Shown here in pieces: positions 48,736 to 60,569 of a stretch of 64,000 nt of DNA. The stretch is taken from the NCBI GenBank assembly GCA_022826005.1, contig JAJDVT010000109.1, positions 62,001-126,000 of the forward strand, written 5' to 3'. How positions within the stretch are numbered: the first letter of the stretch is position 1; each line of letters opens with the position of its first letter. The notes under the pieces were generated by a model, which was not told the origin of the DNA, ran no database searches, and saw nothing but the letters and a program-made list of their open reading frames with translations. The DNA comes from Gemmatimonadota bacterium (GTDB taxonomy: Bacteria; Gemmatimonadota; Gemmatimonadetes; Longimicrobiales; Gaopeijiaceae). Both the position numbers and the translations under genes were made by a program.

Positions 48736-49071
48736 GAAATGAGTCGCTTTGCCGGCGCCTCGGGTGTGGCCCCGGGCGCCCCGGTTGAAAGTTGGCCGAT
48801 TCTGCCATGGAATCGCCCATGGATAACGATACCTTGATCCTGCCGTTCGTGATCCGCGGGTTCCATCGGCAACTCCCCGGCCGGGCCGGGGTCGCCGCCG
48901 CCGCTCCCGCGCCGGGACCGGACAGCTTGACTTCGGACCATTTCGCATTATCTTCGGTTTATGTTCGCCGGAGTGCCAGGGACCGAGGAACCGCCCGCGG
49001 CGCACCGCGCACGCCCGGTCGATCCGCAACGGTAACGCAACCACCCCAGCCGCAAAGGAACAGGCCCGAAG
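48736..49071 (+). other. Divergent intergenic region between the flavoprotein gene and recA
   Basis: This 336-base gap holds no supported gene. It contains the probable recA promoter near 48927-48954 and a leader of about 110 bases before the recA ATG, with GAAG just ahead of the start. I looked for LexA-type operators (CTGT-N8-ACAG or GAAC-N4-GTTC) and found none, so SOS control of recA is not visible here. Confidence 0.6.
48927..48954 (+). promoter_or_regulatory. Putative recA promoter
   Basis: TTGACT at 48927-48932, a 16-base spacer and TATCTT at 48949-48954 (followed by CGG). This is the best-formed member of the TANCTT set. The transcript would carry a leader of about 110 bases. Confidence 0.5.
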
Positions 49072-50163
<1,092 letters not shown>

Positions 50164-50212
50164 CGGCAGGGAGGGTGGCGGGATTTCGCGGGTGGGCCGT
50201 CGACCCCGTCGG

Positions 50213-50285
50213 CCCGGGGAACAAGTCCCCGCTGCATTCGGGTGGGGATTGTGAGCGGACCGCTGGAGCGAGACTTGTCCCCGGG
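50213..50285 (+). repeat. Long bulged inverted repeat between recA and alaS
   Basis: The arm at 50213-50227 (CCCGGGGAACAAGTC) is the reverse complement of 50272-50285 (GACTTGTCCCCGGG) except for one bulged base, giving a 14-base-pair stem. The 44 bases between can form an inner hairpin (CCCCGC at 50227-50232 with GTGGGG at 50242-50247, with one G-U pair) and a weaker one near 50254-50264. There is no T-run, so it is not a classic Rho-independent terminator. It lies 50 bases after the recA stop and upstream of the alaS -10-like element. It could be a recA 3' stabiliser/terminator or a DNA operator. Confidence 0.6.
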
Positions 50286-50319
50286 CGCCTCGGTCCCGGC
50301 GTCTCGGGCGCTGTTGGGC

Positions 50320-50325
50320 TAACTT
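50320..50325 (+). promoter_or_regulatory. Putative -10 element for alaS
   Basis: TAACTT at 50320-50325 in the context GGGCTAACTTTCGG, about 62 bases before the alaS ATG at 50387. It shares its flanks with the element before glmM. No good -35 is visible. Confidence 0.35.
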
Positions 50326-50386
50326 TCGGTAGTCGGCCAGCTATCGGCAGTCCCGCCCAACCCCTCGTCCTCATGACCGTCCTGCA

Positions 50387-53076
<2,690 letters not shown>

Positions 53077-53080
<4 letters not shown>

Positions 53081-53445
53081 AGAGGGGCGGCGACATCCCG
53101 GACGGGCATGGCAAGGTGGGGCCGGTGAACCCGGCTGATGGCCCGGCTGGGACCATCGGCGAGTGGATCGACCGGAGTGAGCGCCCCGTCCCCGCCGAGT
53201 TCCGGCCGCATCTTTCCGCCGGTGGGCCGGTCTCGCCGGACACGCTTCTGGCGGCCGCGGAGCAGGAGGTCAGAGGCTGTGCCGCCGGGAATCCACGGGA
53301 CCGCCGGACCGCCTTCTCGCTGCTCGCGGCCGACGCCTACGTGACCTGCGCGTGCGCGCTCGCCATCGAGGAAGGCGCTGAAGTCCCGGCGCTCGCGGAG
53401 ACGGCGCGGCGAGTGGCACAAGGCTGGTGGGAATACCTGCGATGA
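53077..53445 (+). CDS. Hypothetical protein in the alaS operon
   Basis: A 122-residue, probably soluble, mostly helical protein. The first 30 residues are Gly/Pro-rich; the rest is amphipathic helix (TLLAAAEQEVRGCAAG, TAFSLLAADAYVTCACALAIEEGAEVP style). It starts with ATG in the alaS stop (ATGA) and its own stop overlaps the next ATG (ATGA), which argues strongly that it is translated. Cysteines occur as C-A-C in the C-terminal helix. I do not recognise the family. Confidence 0.65.
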
Positions 53446-54242
53446 CAAGGAGCTACGGAGACTTCCACAGTCACCTTGTGCCGGGTGTCGACGACGGTTC
53501 GCGAACCCTGGCGGACGCTCTACACTCGATCGATCGCATGGTGAGCGCGGGAGTCACGCATGTGATCACCACGCCCCACTTCCGGGCCTCCCTCACCGTT
53601 GACCGCGAATTCGGAGCGTACATGGCTTTTCTGGATCGCCGGTGGGAGGCGGTGCGGCGCGCGGTCTCCGACGCCTACCCGCACCTGGATTTCCGGCGCG
53701 GCCTCGAAGTGAGGCTGGACACGGCCGCGCCCGACCTTTCGGACCCGAGGCTTCACCTCGGCGGCACCCCGTTCGTGCTCGTCGAGTGGTCCATGTTCAC
53801 CGCACCGCCGGATGCACCGGAGCTGCTTGCCCGGCTGGCCGCGGCGGGCCATGCCCCGATCGTCGCACACCCCGAGCGCTATGGCGGCATCGACAAGGAC
53901 CTTGTCGCGCTGCGCGCCTGGAAGGAGGCGGGCGCGCTGCTTCAGGGGAACTACGGATCCCTCGCCGGCCAGAACGGGCCGCGCGCCCGGAGACTCATCT
54001 TCCAGATGCTCGAGGAGGGTCTCCTGGACTATCTGTCGTCGGACTTCCACGGACGGCCGGAGTACACGTTCCATCTGTCCGACGGCGCCACCGAACTCAC
54101 CCGGCGGGGCGGCGCCGGACAGCTGGATCTGCTGGGCAAGGTCAATCCGCGCCGACTCTTCGAGGGTAAGCGGCCCCATCCCGTACCCCCGCTGCAGACG
54201 GACGACCCCGTTACACAGATGCTGCACGGTTTTCTCAGGTGA
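53442..54242 (+). CDS. PHP-domain protein-tyrosine phosphatase (CpsB/YwqE-like)
   Basis: A 266-residue PHP-fold phosphoesterase. Metal-site residues fit the CpsB/YwqE group: DFHSHLVPGVDDGS (H9, H11), TPHF (H46), GLEV (E89), AHPERY (H143) and SSDFHGRP (D201, H203). These enzymes dephosphorylate tyrosine kinases controlling capsule or exopolysaccharide synthesis. ATG 53442 overlaps the preceding stop (ATGA). No BY-kinase gene lies in the window, so the partner is unknown; a histidinol-phosphatase-like substrate remains possible. Confidence 0.85.
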   Translation: MTRSYGDFHSHLVPGVDDGSRTLADALHSIDRMVSAGVTHVITTPHFRASLTVDREFGAYMAFLDRRWEAVRRAVSDAYPHLDFRRGLEVRLDTAAPDLSDPRLHLGGTPFVLVEWSMFTAPPDAPELLARLAAAGHAPIVAHPERYGGIDKDLVALRAWKEAGALLQGNYGSLAGQNGPRARRLIFQMLEEGLLDYLSSDFHGRPEYTFHLSDGATELTRRGGAGQLDLLGKVNPRRLFEGKRPHPVPPLQTDDPVTQMLHGFLR

Positions 54243-54880
54243 CCGGGCGGATGACCGGGCGAACCGCACACCCGGCGAGGGGCTTCGCGCTCGCCGATTC
54301 GCTCAGGGAGCTGGCGGATCTGGCGTCCGAAGTCGCGGACGGCTGCGACGCCGCCATCGCCGCCTACGCGGACAGTGCGCTCGATGCGCTCGCCCGCGGC
54401 CGCAAGCTGCTCTTCTGCGGCAACGGGGGCTCGGCCGCCGACGCCCAGCACCTGGCCGCCGAATATGTCGTGCGCATGTCCCGCGAACGCCGCGCCCTGC
54501 CCGCCGTGGCCCTGACCACCGACACTTCGGTCCTCACGGCCTGCGCCAACGACCGCGGGTACGAGGAGGTCTTCGCGCGGCAGGTGCAGGCGCTGGGCCG
54601 CGCGGGGGACCTGCTAGTCCTGCACTCGACCTCGGGCGACTCGCCCAACCTCGTGCGCGCCGCGCGCGTGGCCGGTTCCTCCGGGGTGCGCACGGTGGGG
54701 GTTCTGGCACGGGGGGGCGGGCGCCTGCGGTCCCTGGTCGACATAGCGGTGGTGCTGCCGACCGAGAGCGTTTCGCGTGCGCAGGAGGTCCAGCTCGCGA
54801 TTGGCCACATCGTCTGCCGGCACGTCGAGGAGACCCTGTTCGGAGACGGGTCCTCAAGTCGGCAGGGAGGGAAGGCGTGA
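54239..54880 (+). CDS. gmhA: Phosphoheptose isomerase-like SIS protein
   Basis: A 213-residue SIS-domain protein of the GmhA/DiaA group. CGNGGSAADAQHLAAEY (60-76) includes the metal/substrate residues H71 and E75; Q182 and H190 in AQEVQLAIGH match the remaining zinc ligands of GmhA, favouring a true sedoheptulose-7-phosphate isomerase over DiaA. HSTSGDSPNLVRA is the phosphate-binding loop. GmhA starts the ADP-heptose pathway for LPS core. GTG 54239 overlaps the preceding stop. No other heptose gene is nearby. Confidence 0.85.
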   Translation: MTGRMTGRTAHPARGFALADSLRELADLASEVADGCDAAIAAYADSALDALARGRKLLFCGNGGSAADAQHLAAEYVVRMSRERRALPAVALTTDTSVLTACANDRGYEEVFARQVQALGRAGDLLVLHSTSGDSPNLVRAARVAGSSGVRTVGVLARGGGRLRSLVDIAVVLPTESVSRAQEVQLAIGHIVCRHVEETLFGDGSSSRQGGKA

Positions 54881-55644
54881 ACGGACTCGATCTTGGACTT
54901 GAGGGCAAACGGGCCCTGGTGACCGGGGGGTCGCGCGGCGTCGGCAGGGCGGTCGCGGAGCTGCTCGCGCGGGCGGGTGTGCACGTGGGCATCTCCTATC
55001 ACAGCCGCGAAGCCGACGCCCGCCGGGTGGTGGAGAACATCCGCGCACTGGGGGTGCGGGGCTGGGGCGAAGGGGGAGATCTGGCCGACCGCGCAGTGGT
55101 GGACCGGCTCTTCGCCCGCACCGACTCCGAATTCGACGGGCTGGACATCTTCGTCGGCAACGCGGGTATCTGGCCGGTGGACGACGTCCCCCTGTCCGAC
55201 ATGGACGACGAGCGCTGGCACACCACGGTCGCCGTGAATCTGGATTCGATCTTCTTCACCACGCGGGCCGCGCTCAAGCGGATGGATGACGACGGGCGGG
55301 TGGTGCTGGTCAGCTCGACGGCGGGCCAGCGGGGAGAGGCCTTCCACTCCGACTATGCCGCCACCAAGGGCGCGATCATTTCGCTCGTGAAGGGGCTCTG
55401 CGTCGAGGTGGGGCGCCGGGGCATCACGGTAAACGCGGTGGCGCCCGGCTGGATCGATACGGAGATGTCCGCCAGCGCCCTGCGGGGTCCCGGGAGGACG
55501 GCAATCGACGACGCGATTCCACTCGGAAGGGTGGCCACGGCCGAGGACGTGGCCGGGCCGATCGCGATGCTGTGCACGCCTCTGGCCCGCCACATCACCG
55601 GGGAGGTTCTCAACGTAAACGGGGGAGCGGTACTGGTCGGGTGA
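54877..55644 (+). CDS. Short-chain dehydrogenase/reductase (FabG-like)
   Basis: A 255-residue classical SDR. The cofactor loop TGGSRGVG, the structural NAG (NAGIWPV), the catalytic Ser in LVSSTAG and YAATKGAI (Tyr-x-x-x-Lys) are present, as is the NGGAVLVG C-terminus. A GTG at 54877 overlaps the gmhA stop (GTGA). The fold is certain; the substrate is not. A 3-oxoacyl-ACP reductase is possible, but no other fatty-acid synthesis gene is close. Confidence 0.9.
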   Translation: MNGLDLGLEGKRALVTGGSRGVGRAVAELLARAGVHVGISYHSREADARRVVENIRALGVRGWGEGGDLADRAVVDRLFARTDSEFDGLDIFVGNAGIWPVDDVPLSDMDDERWHTTVAVNLDSIFFTTRAALKRMDDDGRVVLVSSTAGQRGEAFHSDYAATKGAIISLVKGLCVEVGRRGITVNAVAPGWIDTEMSASALRGPGRTAIDDAIPLGRVATAEDVAGPIAMLCTPLARHITGEVLNVNGGAVLVG

Positions 55645-56936
55645 GCGTCCGCATCGAGGTTCCGGGCCCCGTCCGCAAATTGATCGAACAGCTGGAGGCA
55701 GCCGGCTACGAGACGTGGGCCGTGGGCGGCGCGGTCCGGGACGCACTGCGCGGCAGTCCCGCCGAGCGGGAGGATTGGGACCTGGCCACCCGCGCCACCC
55801 CCGCGCAGATGCGGGAAGTCTTCGGGCGCACCATCCCGCTCGGCCCCGAATACGGCACGCTCGGCGTCTTCGGCAGCGACGGCGTCCTCTACGAGGTCAC
55901 CACCTTCCGCCGCGACGTGGTCACCTACGGGCGGAAGGCTCGCGTGGCCTTCGCTGAGACGCTGGATGAGGACCTCTCGCGGCGGGACTTCACCGTCAAC
56001 GCGATGGCCTGGCACCCCGGGCGCGAGATCCTGCACGATCCTCACGGGGGCGCACGAGACCTGAAGGCCGGGATTCTGCGCACCGTGGGCGACCCCTCGG
56101 AGCGCTTCCGCGAGGACTACCTGCGCGTCCTGCGCGGGCTGCGCTTTGCCGGCGTGCTGGGTCTCGAGATCGAAGCGGGCACCTGGGACGGGATGACCGC
56201 TGCCGTGCCCGGCCTCGACCGCCTCTCGCGGGAACGCGTCCGGGAGGAGCTGATGAAGGTGCTGGCCGGCCGCGCGCCGTCCGGCACGCTGGGGCTCTAC
56301 CGCCGCTGCGGAGCCCTCGCGCGGGTGCTCGGCGGGATGTCGCCGGAGGCGGGGCGGGGCGCGCTTGCCACGGTGGACGCGGTCGGGGAGCCCGATGGGG
56401 CCGGGGCCGCGGGGGACACGCGCCTCGGTGTGGTCCGCCTGGCGGCGCTGCTGCTCTTCGGGGCGGGGGCCGGGAAGGACCCCGCCGCGGTGGCCGAGCT
56501 CCTGGACGGGCTGCGCTTTTCCAGGGAAGAGGTGGAGCGGGTCACCGCCGCGATGAGCGGGGGGCTGGGGCCGGATCCGCGGCAGACGGCCGACCCCGCG
56601 GCACGGCGCCGCTGGGTCGCCGCGACGGGGTGGGGCGGGGTGGGGGACATCTTCCGGGTGTGGCTCGCTGCGCTGCGGGCGGGGACCGCTCCCCGTGGCG
56701 AGGACGAGGTGCGCCGTGTGATCGCGGCGGCCAGGCGGGACCGGGACGCGGGCGTGCCCCGGTCGGTGGCGGATCTGGCCGTCGCGGGGCGGGACCTGGT
56801 GGCGCGGGGGTGGGAGCCGGGTCCGGGGATCGGCAGGGCGCTGCACGGGCTCCTGGAGGCGGTCTGGGAGGATCCGGCGCTCAACACGCGCGCCGCCCTG
56901 ATGGAGATGGTGGCCGCGATGGAGGACGGGGAGTGA
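55641..56936 (+). CDS. cca: CCA tRNA nucleotidyltransferase
   Basis: A 431-residue class II nucleotidyltransferase that adds or repairs the 3' CCA of tRNAs. The GGAVRD loop, the metal-binding EDWDLATRA, the RRDFTVNAMA motif and the EDYLRVLRGLRFA helix with templating-type residues are seen. It starts with GTG in the preceding stop. The window's only tRNA gene lacks an encoded CCA, consistent with need for this enzyme. A poly(A) polymerase of the same family cannot be fully excluded. Confidence 0.92.
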   Translation: MSVRIEVPGPVRKLIEQLEAAGYETWAVGGAVRDALRGSPAEREDWDLATRATPAQMREVFGRTIPLGPEYGTLGVFGSDGVLYEVTTFRRDVVTYGRKARVAFAETLDEDLSRRDFTVNAMAWHPGREILHDPHGGARDLKAGILRTVGDPSERFREDYLRVLRGLRFAGVLGLEIEAGTWDGMTAAVPGLDRLSRERVREELMKVLAGRAPSGTLGLYRRCGALARVLGGMSPEAGRGALATVDAVGEPDGAGAAGDTRLGVVRLAALLLFGAGAGKDPAAVAELLDGLRFSREEVERVTAAMSGGLGPDPRQTADPAARRRWVAATGWGGVGDIFRVWLAALRAGTAPRGEDEVRRVIAAARRDRDAGVPRSVADLAVAGRDLVARGWEPGPGIGRALHGLLEAVWEDPALNTRAALMEMVAAMEDGE

Positions 56937-57000
56937 TGCAGTACGTGGCGCGATGGAAGACAGGCCGGGGTGGAGGACGGGCTGCGACGGGATACGGGCC

Positions 57001-58371
57001 GTGAGCGAGAACCGCGACCTGTTCGGGGGAGGGCGGAGGGGGCGGGGGAGTTCCGGGGCGGGTGGCGGGCGCCCGGAGTCCGGCGATCCCGGTCCGCCCG
57101 CACCTCTTGCCGCACGCATGCGGCCCCGGACCCTCGACGAGTTTCACGGGCAGACGAAGGTCGTGGGAACCGGCGGCCCCCTGCGCGCAATGATCGAGAG
57201 CGGCCGAATCTCCAGCTTCATCCTGTGGGGGCCTCCCGGGTGCGGGAAGACGACCCTGGCCCGGCTGGTCGCCGCCGGTGCAAACGCCGCCTTCGTCTCC
57301 TTCAGCGCGGTTACCGAGGGGGTCGCGCGAGTGCGGGAGATCATCGCCGAGGCGCGGACGCGGCGCCGTGCGACCGGGCGCGGGACCATCCTCTTCTGCG
57401 ACGAGATCCATCGCTTCAACAAGGCGCAGCAGGACGCCTTCCTGCCGGTGGTGGAGGCGGGCGATGTCGTTCTCATCGGCGCGACCACGGAGAACCCGAG
57501 CTTCGAGGTGGTGCGTCCCCTCCTCTCCCGGGCGCCCGTCGTGGTCCTCGAGCCCCTCGCACGCGAAGAGTTGGCGACCGTCCTCCGGGACGCGCTTGCG
57601 GACGCGGAGCGGGGGCTCGGCGCCCTGGCAGTCCAGGCCTCCAGCGAGGTGGTTGGCCGGATTGCCGAGGCCGCCGACGGAGACGCGAGGCGCGCGCTAG
57701 GGATCCTGGAGCGGGCGGTGGAGCTGGCGGGCGGCGCCGGTGCGACTCTGACGCTGAAGATCGTGGAGACCGCCATTCAGCGGCGCTTCGCGGTCTACGA
57801 CAAGTCCGGGGACCAGCACTACGACCATATCTCGGCGCTCCACAAGTCCGTCCGCGGCGGGGACGCCGACGCCACCCTGTACTGGCTCGGACGCATGCTG
57901 GACGCGGGCGAGGACCCGATGTACATCGCTCGCAGGCTCGTGCGCATGGCCGTCGAGGACATCGGCCTCGCCGACCCCGCCGCCCTCTCCGTGACCGTGG
58001 CGGCACGGGACGCGTTGCGCTTCCTCGGGTCCCCGGAGGGCGAACTGGCGCTGGCACAGGCCGCCGTCTACCTGGCCGGGAGTCCCAAGTCGAACCGCCT
58101 CTACAGGGGCTGGGGCCGGGCACTCGCACGGGCCCGGGAGACTCCCGGCGAAGCCGTCCCGCCCCACCTTCGCAACGCTCCCACCCAGCTGACCAAGGAC
58201 CTCGGCTACGGAAGGGACTATCTTTACGATCCGGACCAGCCCGGCGGTGTTTCGCGCCAGCACTACCTGCCGGCCGGCATGGTGGGGGAAGAGTACTACC
58301 GCCCCGGAGACGCCGGCTGGGAGGCGGAGCTGGGACGCCGGCTGGCCGAGTGGCGACGCAAGAGGAGGTAG
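57001..58371 (+). CDS. rarA: Replication-associated recombination AAA ATPase RarA
   Basis: A 456-residue AAA+ ATPase of the RarA/MgsA group, acting at stalled replication forks. Before the core, MRPRTLDEFHGQ is the usual start of the conserved region; Walker A GPPGCGKTT, Walker B FCDEIHRFNKAQQ and the sensor segment GATTENPSFEV follow. The C-terminal clamp-loader-like domain HKSVRGGDADATLYWLGRML is diagnostic. GTG 57001 is chosen; an ATG at 56953 would add 16 residues. Its TAG is followed, in the same frame, by hflX. Confidence 0.94.
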   Translation: MSENRDLFGGGRRGRGSSGAGGGRPESGDPGPPAPLAARMRPRTLDEFHGQTKVVGTGGPLRAMIESGRISSFILWGPPGCGKTTLARLVAAGANAAFVSFSAVTEGVARVREIIAEARTRRRATGRGTILFCDEIHRFNKAQQDAFLPVVEAGDVVLIGATTENPSFEVVRPLLSRAPVVVLEPLAREELATVLRDALADAERGLGALAVQASSEVVGRIAEAADGDARRALGILERAVELAGGAGATLTLKIVETAIQRRFAVYDKSGDQHYDHISALHKSVRGGDADATLYWLGRMLDAGEDPMYIARRLVRMAVEDIGLADPAALSVTVAARDALRFLGSPEGELALAQAAVYLAGSPKSNRLYRGWGRALARARETPGEAVPPHLRNAPTQLTKDLGYGRDYLYDPDQPGGVSRQHYLPAGMVGEEYYRPGDAGWEAELGRRLAEWRRKRR

Positions 58372-58377
58372 CGGCCC

Positions 58378-59679
58378 ATTCCAACTCAGCTCCTGGACCC
58401 GCGCAGAGGTGTCGAGCGCGCGATCCTGGTCGGTGCTCCCCTCGGGAGCGAGGCCCGGGAGGAAACGCAGGAACACCTGGCAGAGCTGCGACGCCTTACG
58501 GATACCGCCGGGGGACTGGTCGCCGGGGAACTGGTCCAGCGCATCCGCGCGCCCGGTTCGCAGTACTACCTCGGGAAGGGGAAGGCCGGAGAGCTCGCCG
58601 GCCTCGTGCGCGAACGGGAAGCGGAGCTGGTCATCTTCGACGACGAACTCACCCCCGCCCAGTGCAAGAATCTGGAGAAGCTGTGCGGCGTGCGGGTCAT
58701 GGACCGCACGGAACTCATCCTGGACATCTTCGCGACGCGGGCCCGCAGCTACGAGGCAAGCATGCAGGTCGAGCTCGCCCAGCTTCAGTACCTGCTGCCC
58801 AGGCTGCGGCGCATGTGGGTCCACCTGTCGCGGATTCAGGGGGGCATCGGCTTCCGCGGCCCGGGAGAGACGCAGCTGGAGACCGACCGGAGACTGATAG
58901 GCACCCGGATCGCGGAACTCAGGCGCAAGCTTCAGGCGGTCGCGCGGGCCCAGGCCACGCAGCGCAAGGGACGCCGCGGCCGCTTCCGGGCGGCTCTGGT
59001 CGGCTATACCAACGCGGGCAAGTCGTCGCTGCTGCAGGAGCTCTCCGGTTCGCCCCAGTTCGTGGAGGACCGGCTCTTCGCCACGCTCGACGCGTCGACG
59101 CGTTCCGTTCCCCTCGGCGACGGCTACGACGCGCTGCTGACCGATACGGTGGGCTTCATCCGGAAGCTGCCCCACCACCTCATCGCCTCCTTTCGGTCGA
59201 CGCTGGAGGAGGCGCGCGAAGCCGATGTCATTCTGCACGTGGTCGATGCTTCGCACCCGGACAGGGACGGGCAGCGCGAGGTGGCGCGACGCGTACTCGA
59301 CGAGTTGGGTCTGGGCAGGCGGCCCAGGATCCTGGTGCTCAACAAGATCGATCTCCTCTCGGCGGAAGAACTTCTGTCCCTGAAGAAGCGTGTGTCTCCC
59401 CGGGCGGATTCCTGTGCGCTCTACACCTCCGTACCGAGACCCTCCACGCTGGAGCCCCTGCGGCAGGAACTGAAGAAACGAATCAGGGATCGGATGCAGC
59501 GGATCAGCGTCGAGTTTCCCGCTCGTGCGGGCCGGGTTCTCTCGGCGCTCTACGAACGCGGCGAGGTGCTGTCCCGCAGCCAGCAGGGAACCATGGTCAG
59601 GGTCGTGGCCAAGGCGCCTCCGGCCCTCGTCGGATGGCTTCGGTCACGCGGCGGGGTTCGGGTCAGCGAAGGCGTATGA
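58378..59679 (+). CDS. hflX: GTPase HflX with a probable ATT start codon
   Basis: A ribosome-splitting GTPase of 433 residues. The conserved N-terminal domain (RAILVGAPLG, QYYLGKGKAGEL, FDDELTPAQCKNLE, DRTELILDIFA) is complete only if translation starts before 58606, where the first GTG lies. Between the rarA stop at 58369-58371 and that GTG there is no ATG, GTG or TTG in frame. ATT at 58378 sits nine bases after an AGGAGG, ideal for initiation, so it is chosen; CTG at 58393 is the next option. G1 VGYTNAGKSSL, G3 DTVGFIRKLP and G4 NKID are present. Confidence 0.9.
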   Translation: MPTQLLDPRRGVERAILVGAPLGSEAREETQEHLAELRRLTDTAGGLVAGELVQRIRAPGSQYYLGKGKAGELAGLVREREAELVIFDDELTPAQCKNLEKLCGVRVMDRTELILDIFATRARSYEASMQVELAQLQYLLPRLRRMWVHLSRIQGGIGFRGPGETQLETDRRLIGTRIAELRRKLQAVARAQATQRKGRRGRFRAALVGYTNAGKSSLLQELSGSPQFVEDRLFATLDASTRSVPLGDGYDALLTDTVGFIRKLPHHLIASFRSTLEEAREADVILHVVDASHPDRDGQREVARRVLDELGLGRRPRILVLNKIDLLSAEELLSLKKRVSPRADSCALYTSVPRPSTLEPLRQELKKRIRDRMQRISVEFPARAGRVLSALYERGEVLSRSQQGTMVRVVAKAPPALVGWLRSRGGVRVSEGV

Positions 59680-59745
59680 ATCCACAAGCTATTCAGGCGT
59701 GCCTCGGAACAAAATATTGACAAAACGTCAGATAAGGATGTTTAC

Positions 59746-60516
59746 ATGAGACTTTACATTAACATCGATCATGTGGCCACGGTCCGGCAGGCGCGCATGA
59801 CCATCGAACCCGACCCCGTGAGGGCGGCGGTGCTCGCGGAGCTGGGCGGCGCCGACGGGATCACCGTGCACCACCGCATCGACATCCGCCACGTCTCTCC
59901 GCGGGACGTGGAGCTGCTGATGCGGACGATCCGGACGGGCCTCAACCTGGAGATATCGTCGCGGGAGAGGATGGTGAACTACGCGGCCGGCGTCGCGCCG
60001 ATGGCGGTCACCCTGGTGCCCGAGAGCCGCCAGGAGGTCACGACCGAGGGGGGACTGGACCTCGGCGAGACGGAGGTGCGGCGATCCGTGGCCAACGCGC
60101 TCAAGCGGTTCGCCGATGAGGGGATCCGCTCCTCCCTCTTCATCGATCCCGACCTCGAAGCCATCGACCACGCGGCAGCGCTCCAAGCGGACGCCGTGGA
60201 GTTGCACACCGGCGAATACGCGAATGCGCTGTCGAGCTACGAGAAGGCGGATGAACTGACGAGGCTGGTGCGAGCGTCCGAGTACGCGCACGGAGCGGGG
60301 CTGGCCGTTCATGCCGGACACGGGCTCACCTACGAGAATGTAGTGCCGGTGGCCGCGCTGCCCTGCATCGAGGAGCTGAACATCGGGCACAGCGTGGTCT
60401 CGCGCGCCATCTTCACCGGGCTCGAGCGCGCCGTCCGCGACATGCGGGCGATCGTGGATGCGTCTCCTTCCCGCGTGGCGCGTCCCGGCGAGTGGGTCCA
60501 CCCGATCGGGTTCTGA
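59746..60516 (+). CDS. pdxJ: Pyridoxine 5'-phosphate synthase
   Basis: A 256-residue TIM-barrel enzyme for the last ring-forming step of the DXP-dependent vitamin B6 route. NIDHVATVRQAR, LEISSRERM-type segment, VTLVPESRQEVTTEGGLDL, SLFIDPDLEAI and HAGHGLTYENV match the family. The usual HLREDRRHI motif reads HHRIDIRHV, with Glu and two other residues changed, although both His residues and two Arg remain. ATG 59746 has AAGGA at good spacing in an unusually AT-rich leader (about 59708-59760). Confidence 0.92.
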   Translation: MRLYINIDHVATVRQARMTIEPDPVRAAVLAELGGADGITVHHRIDIRHVSPRDVELLMRTIRTGLNLEISSRERMVNYAAGVAPMAVTLVPESRQEVTTEGGLDLGETEVRRSVANALKRFADEGIRSSLFIDPDLEAIDHAAALQADAVELHTGEYANALSSYEKADELTRLVRASEYAHGAGLAVHAGHGLTYENVVPVAALPCIEELNIGHSVVSRAIFTGLERAVRDMRAIVDASPSRVARPGEWVHPIGF

Positions 60517-60569
60517 TTCCACCTGACCAACTATCTGGCTTGGCTGACTTGGAAACCGGAGAGACTCGC

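Noticed and set aside
48736-49071. A LexA box controlling recA.
   Set aside because: No CTGT-N8-ACAG or GAAC-N4-GTTC-like palindrome was found in the gap.
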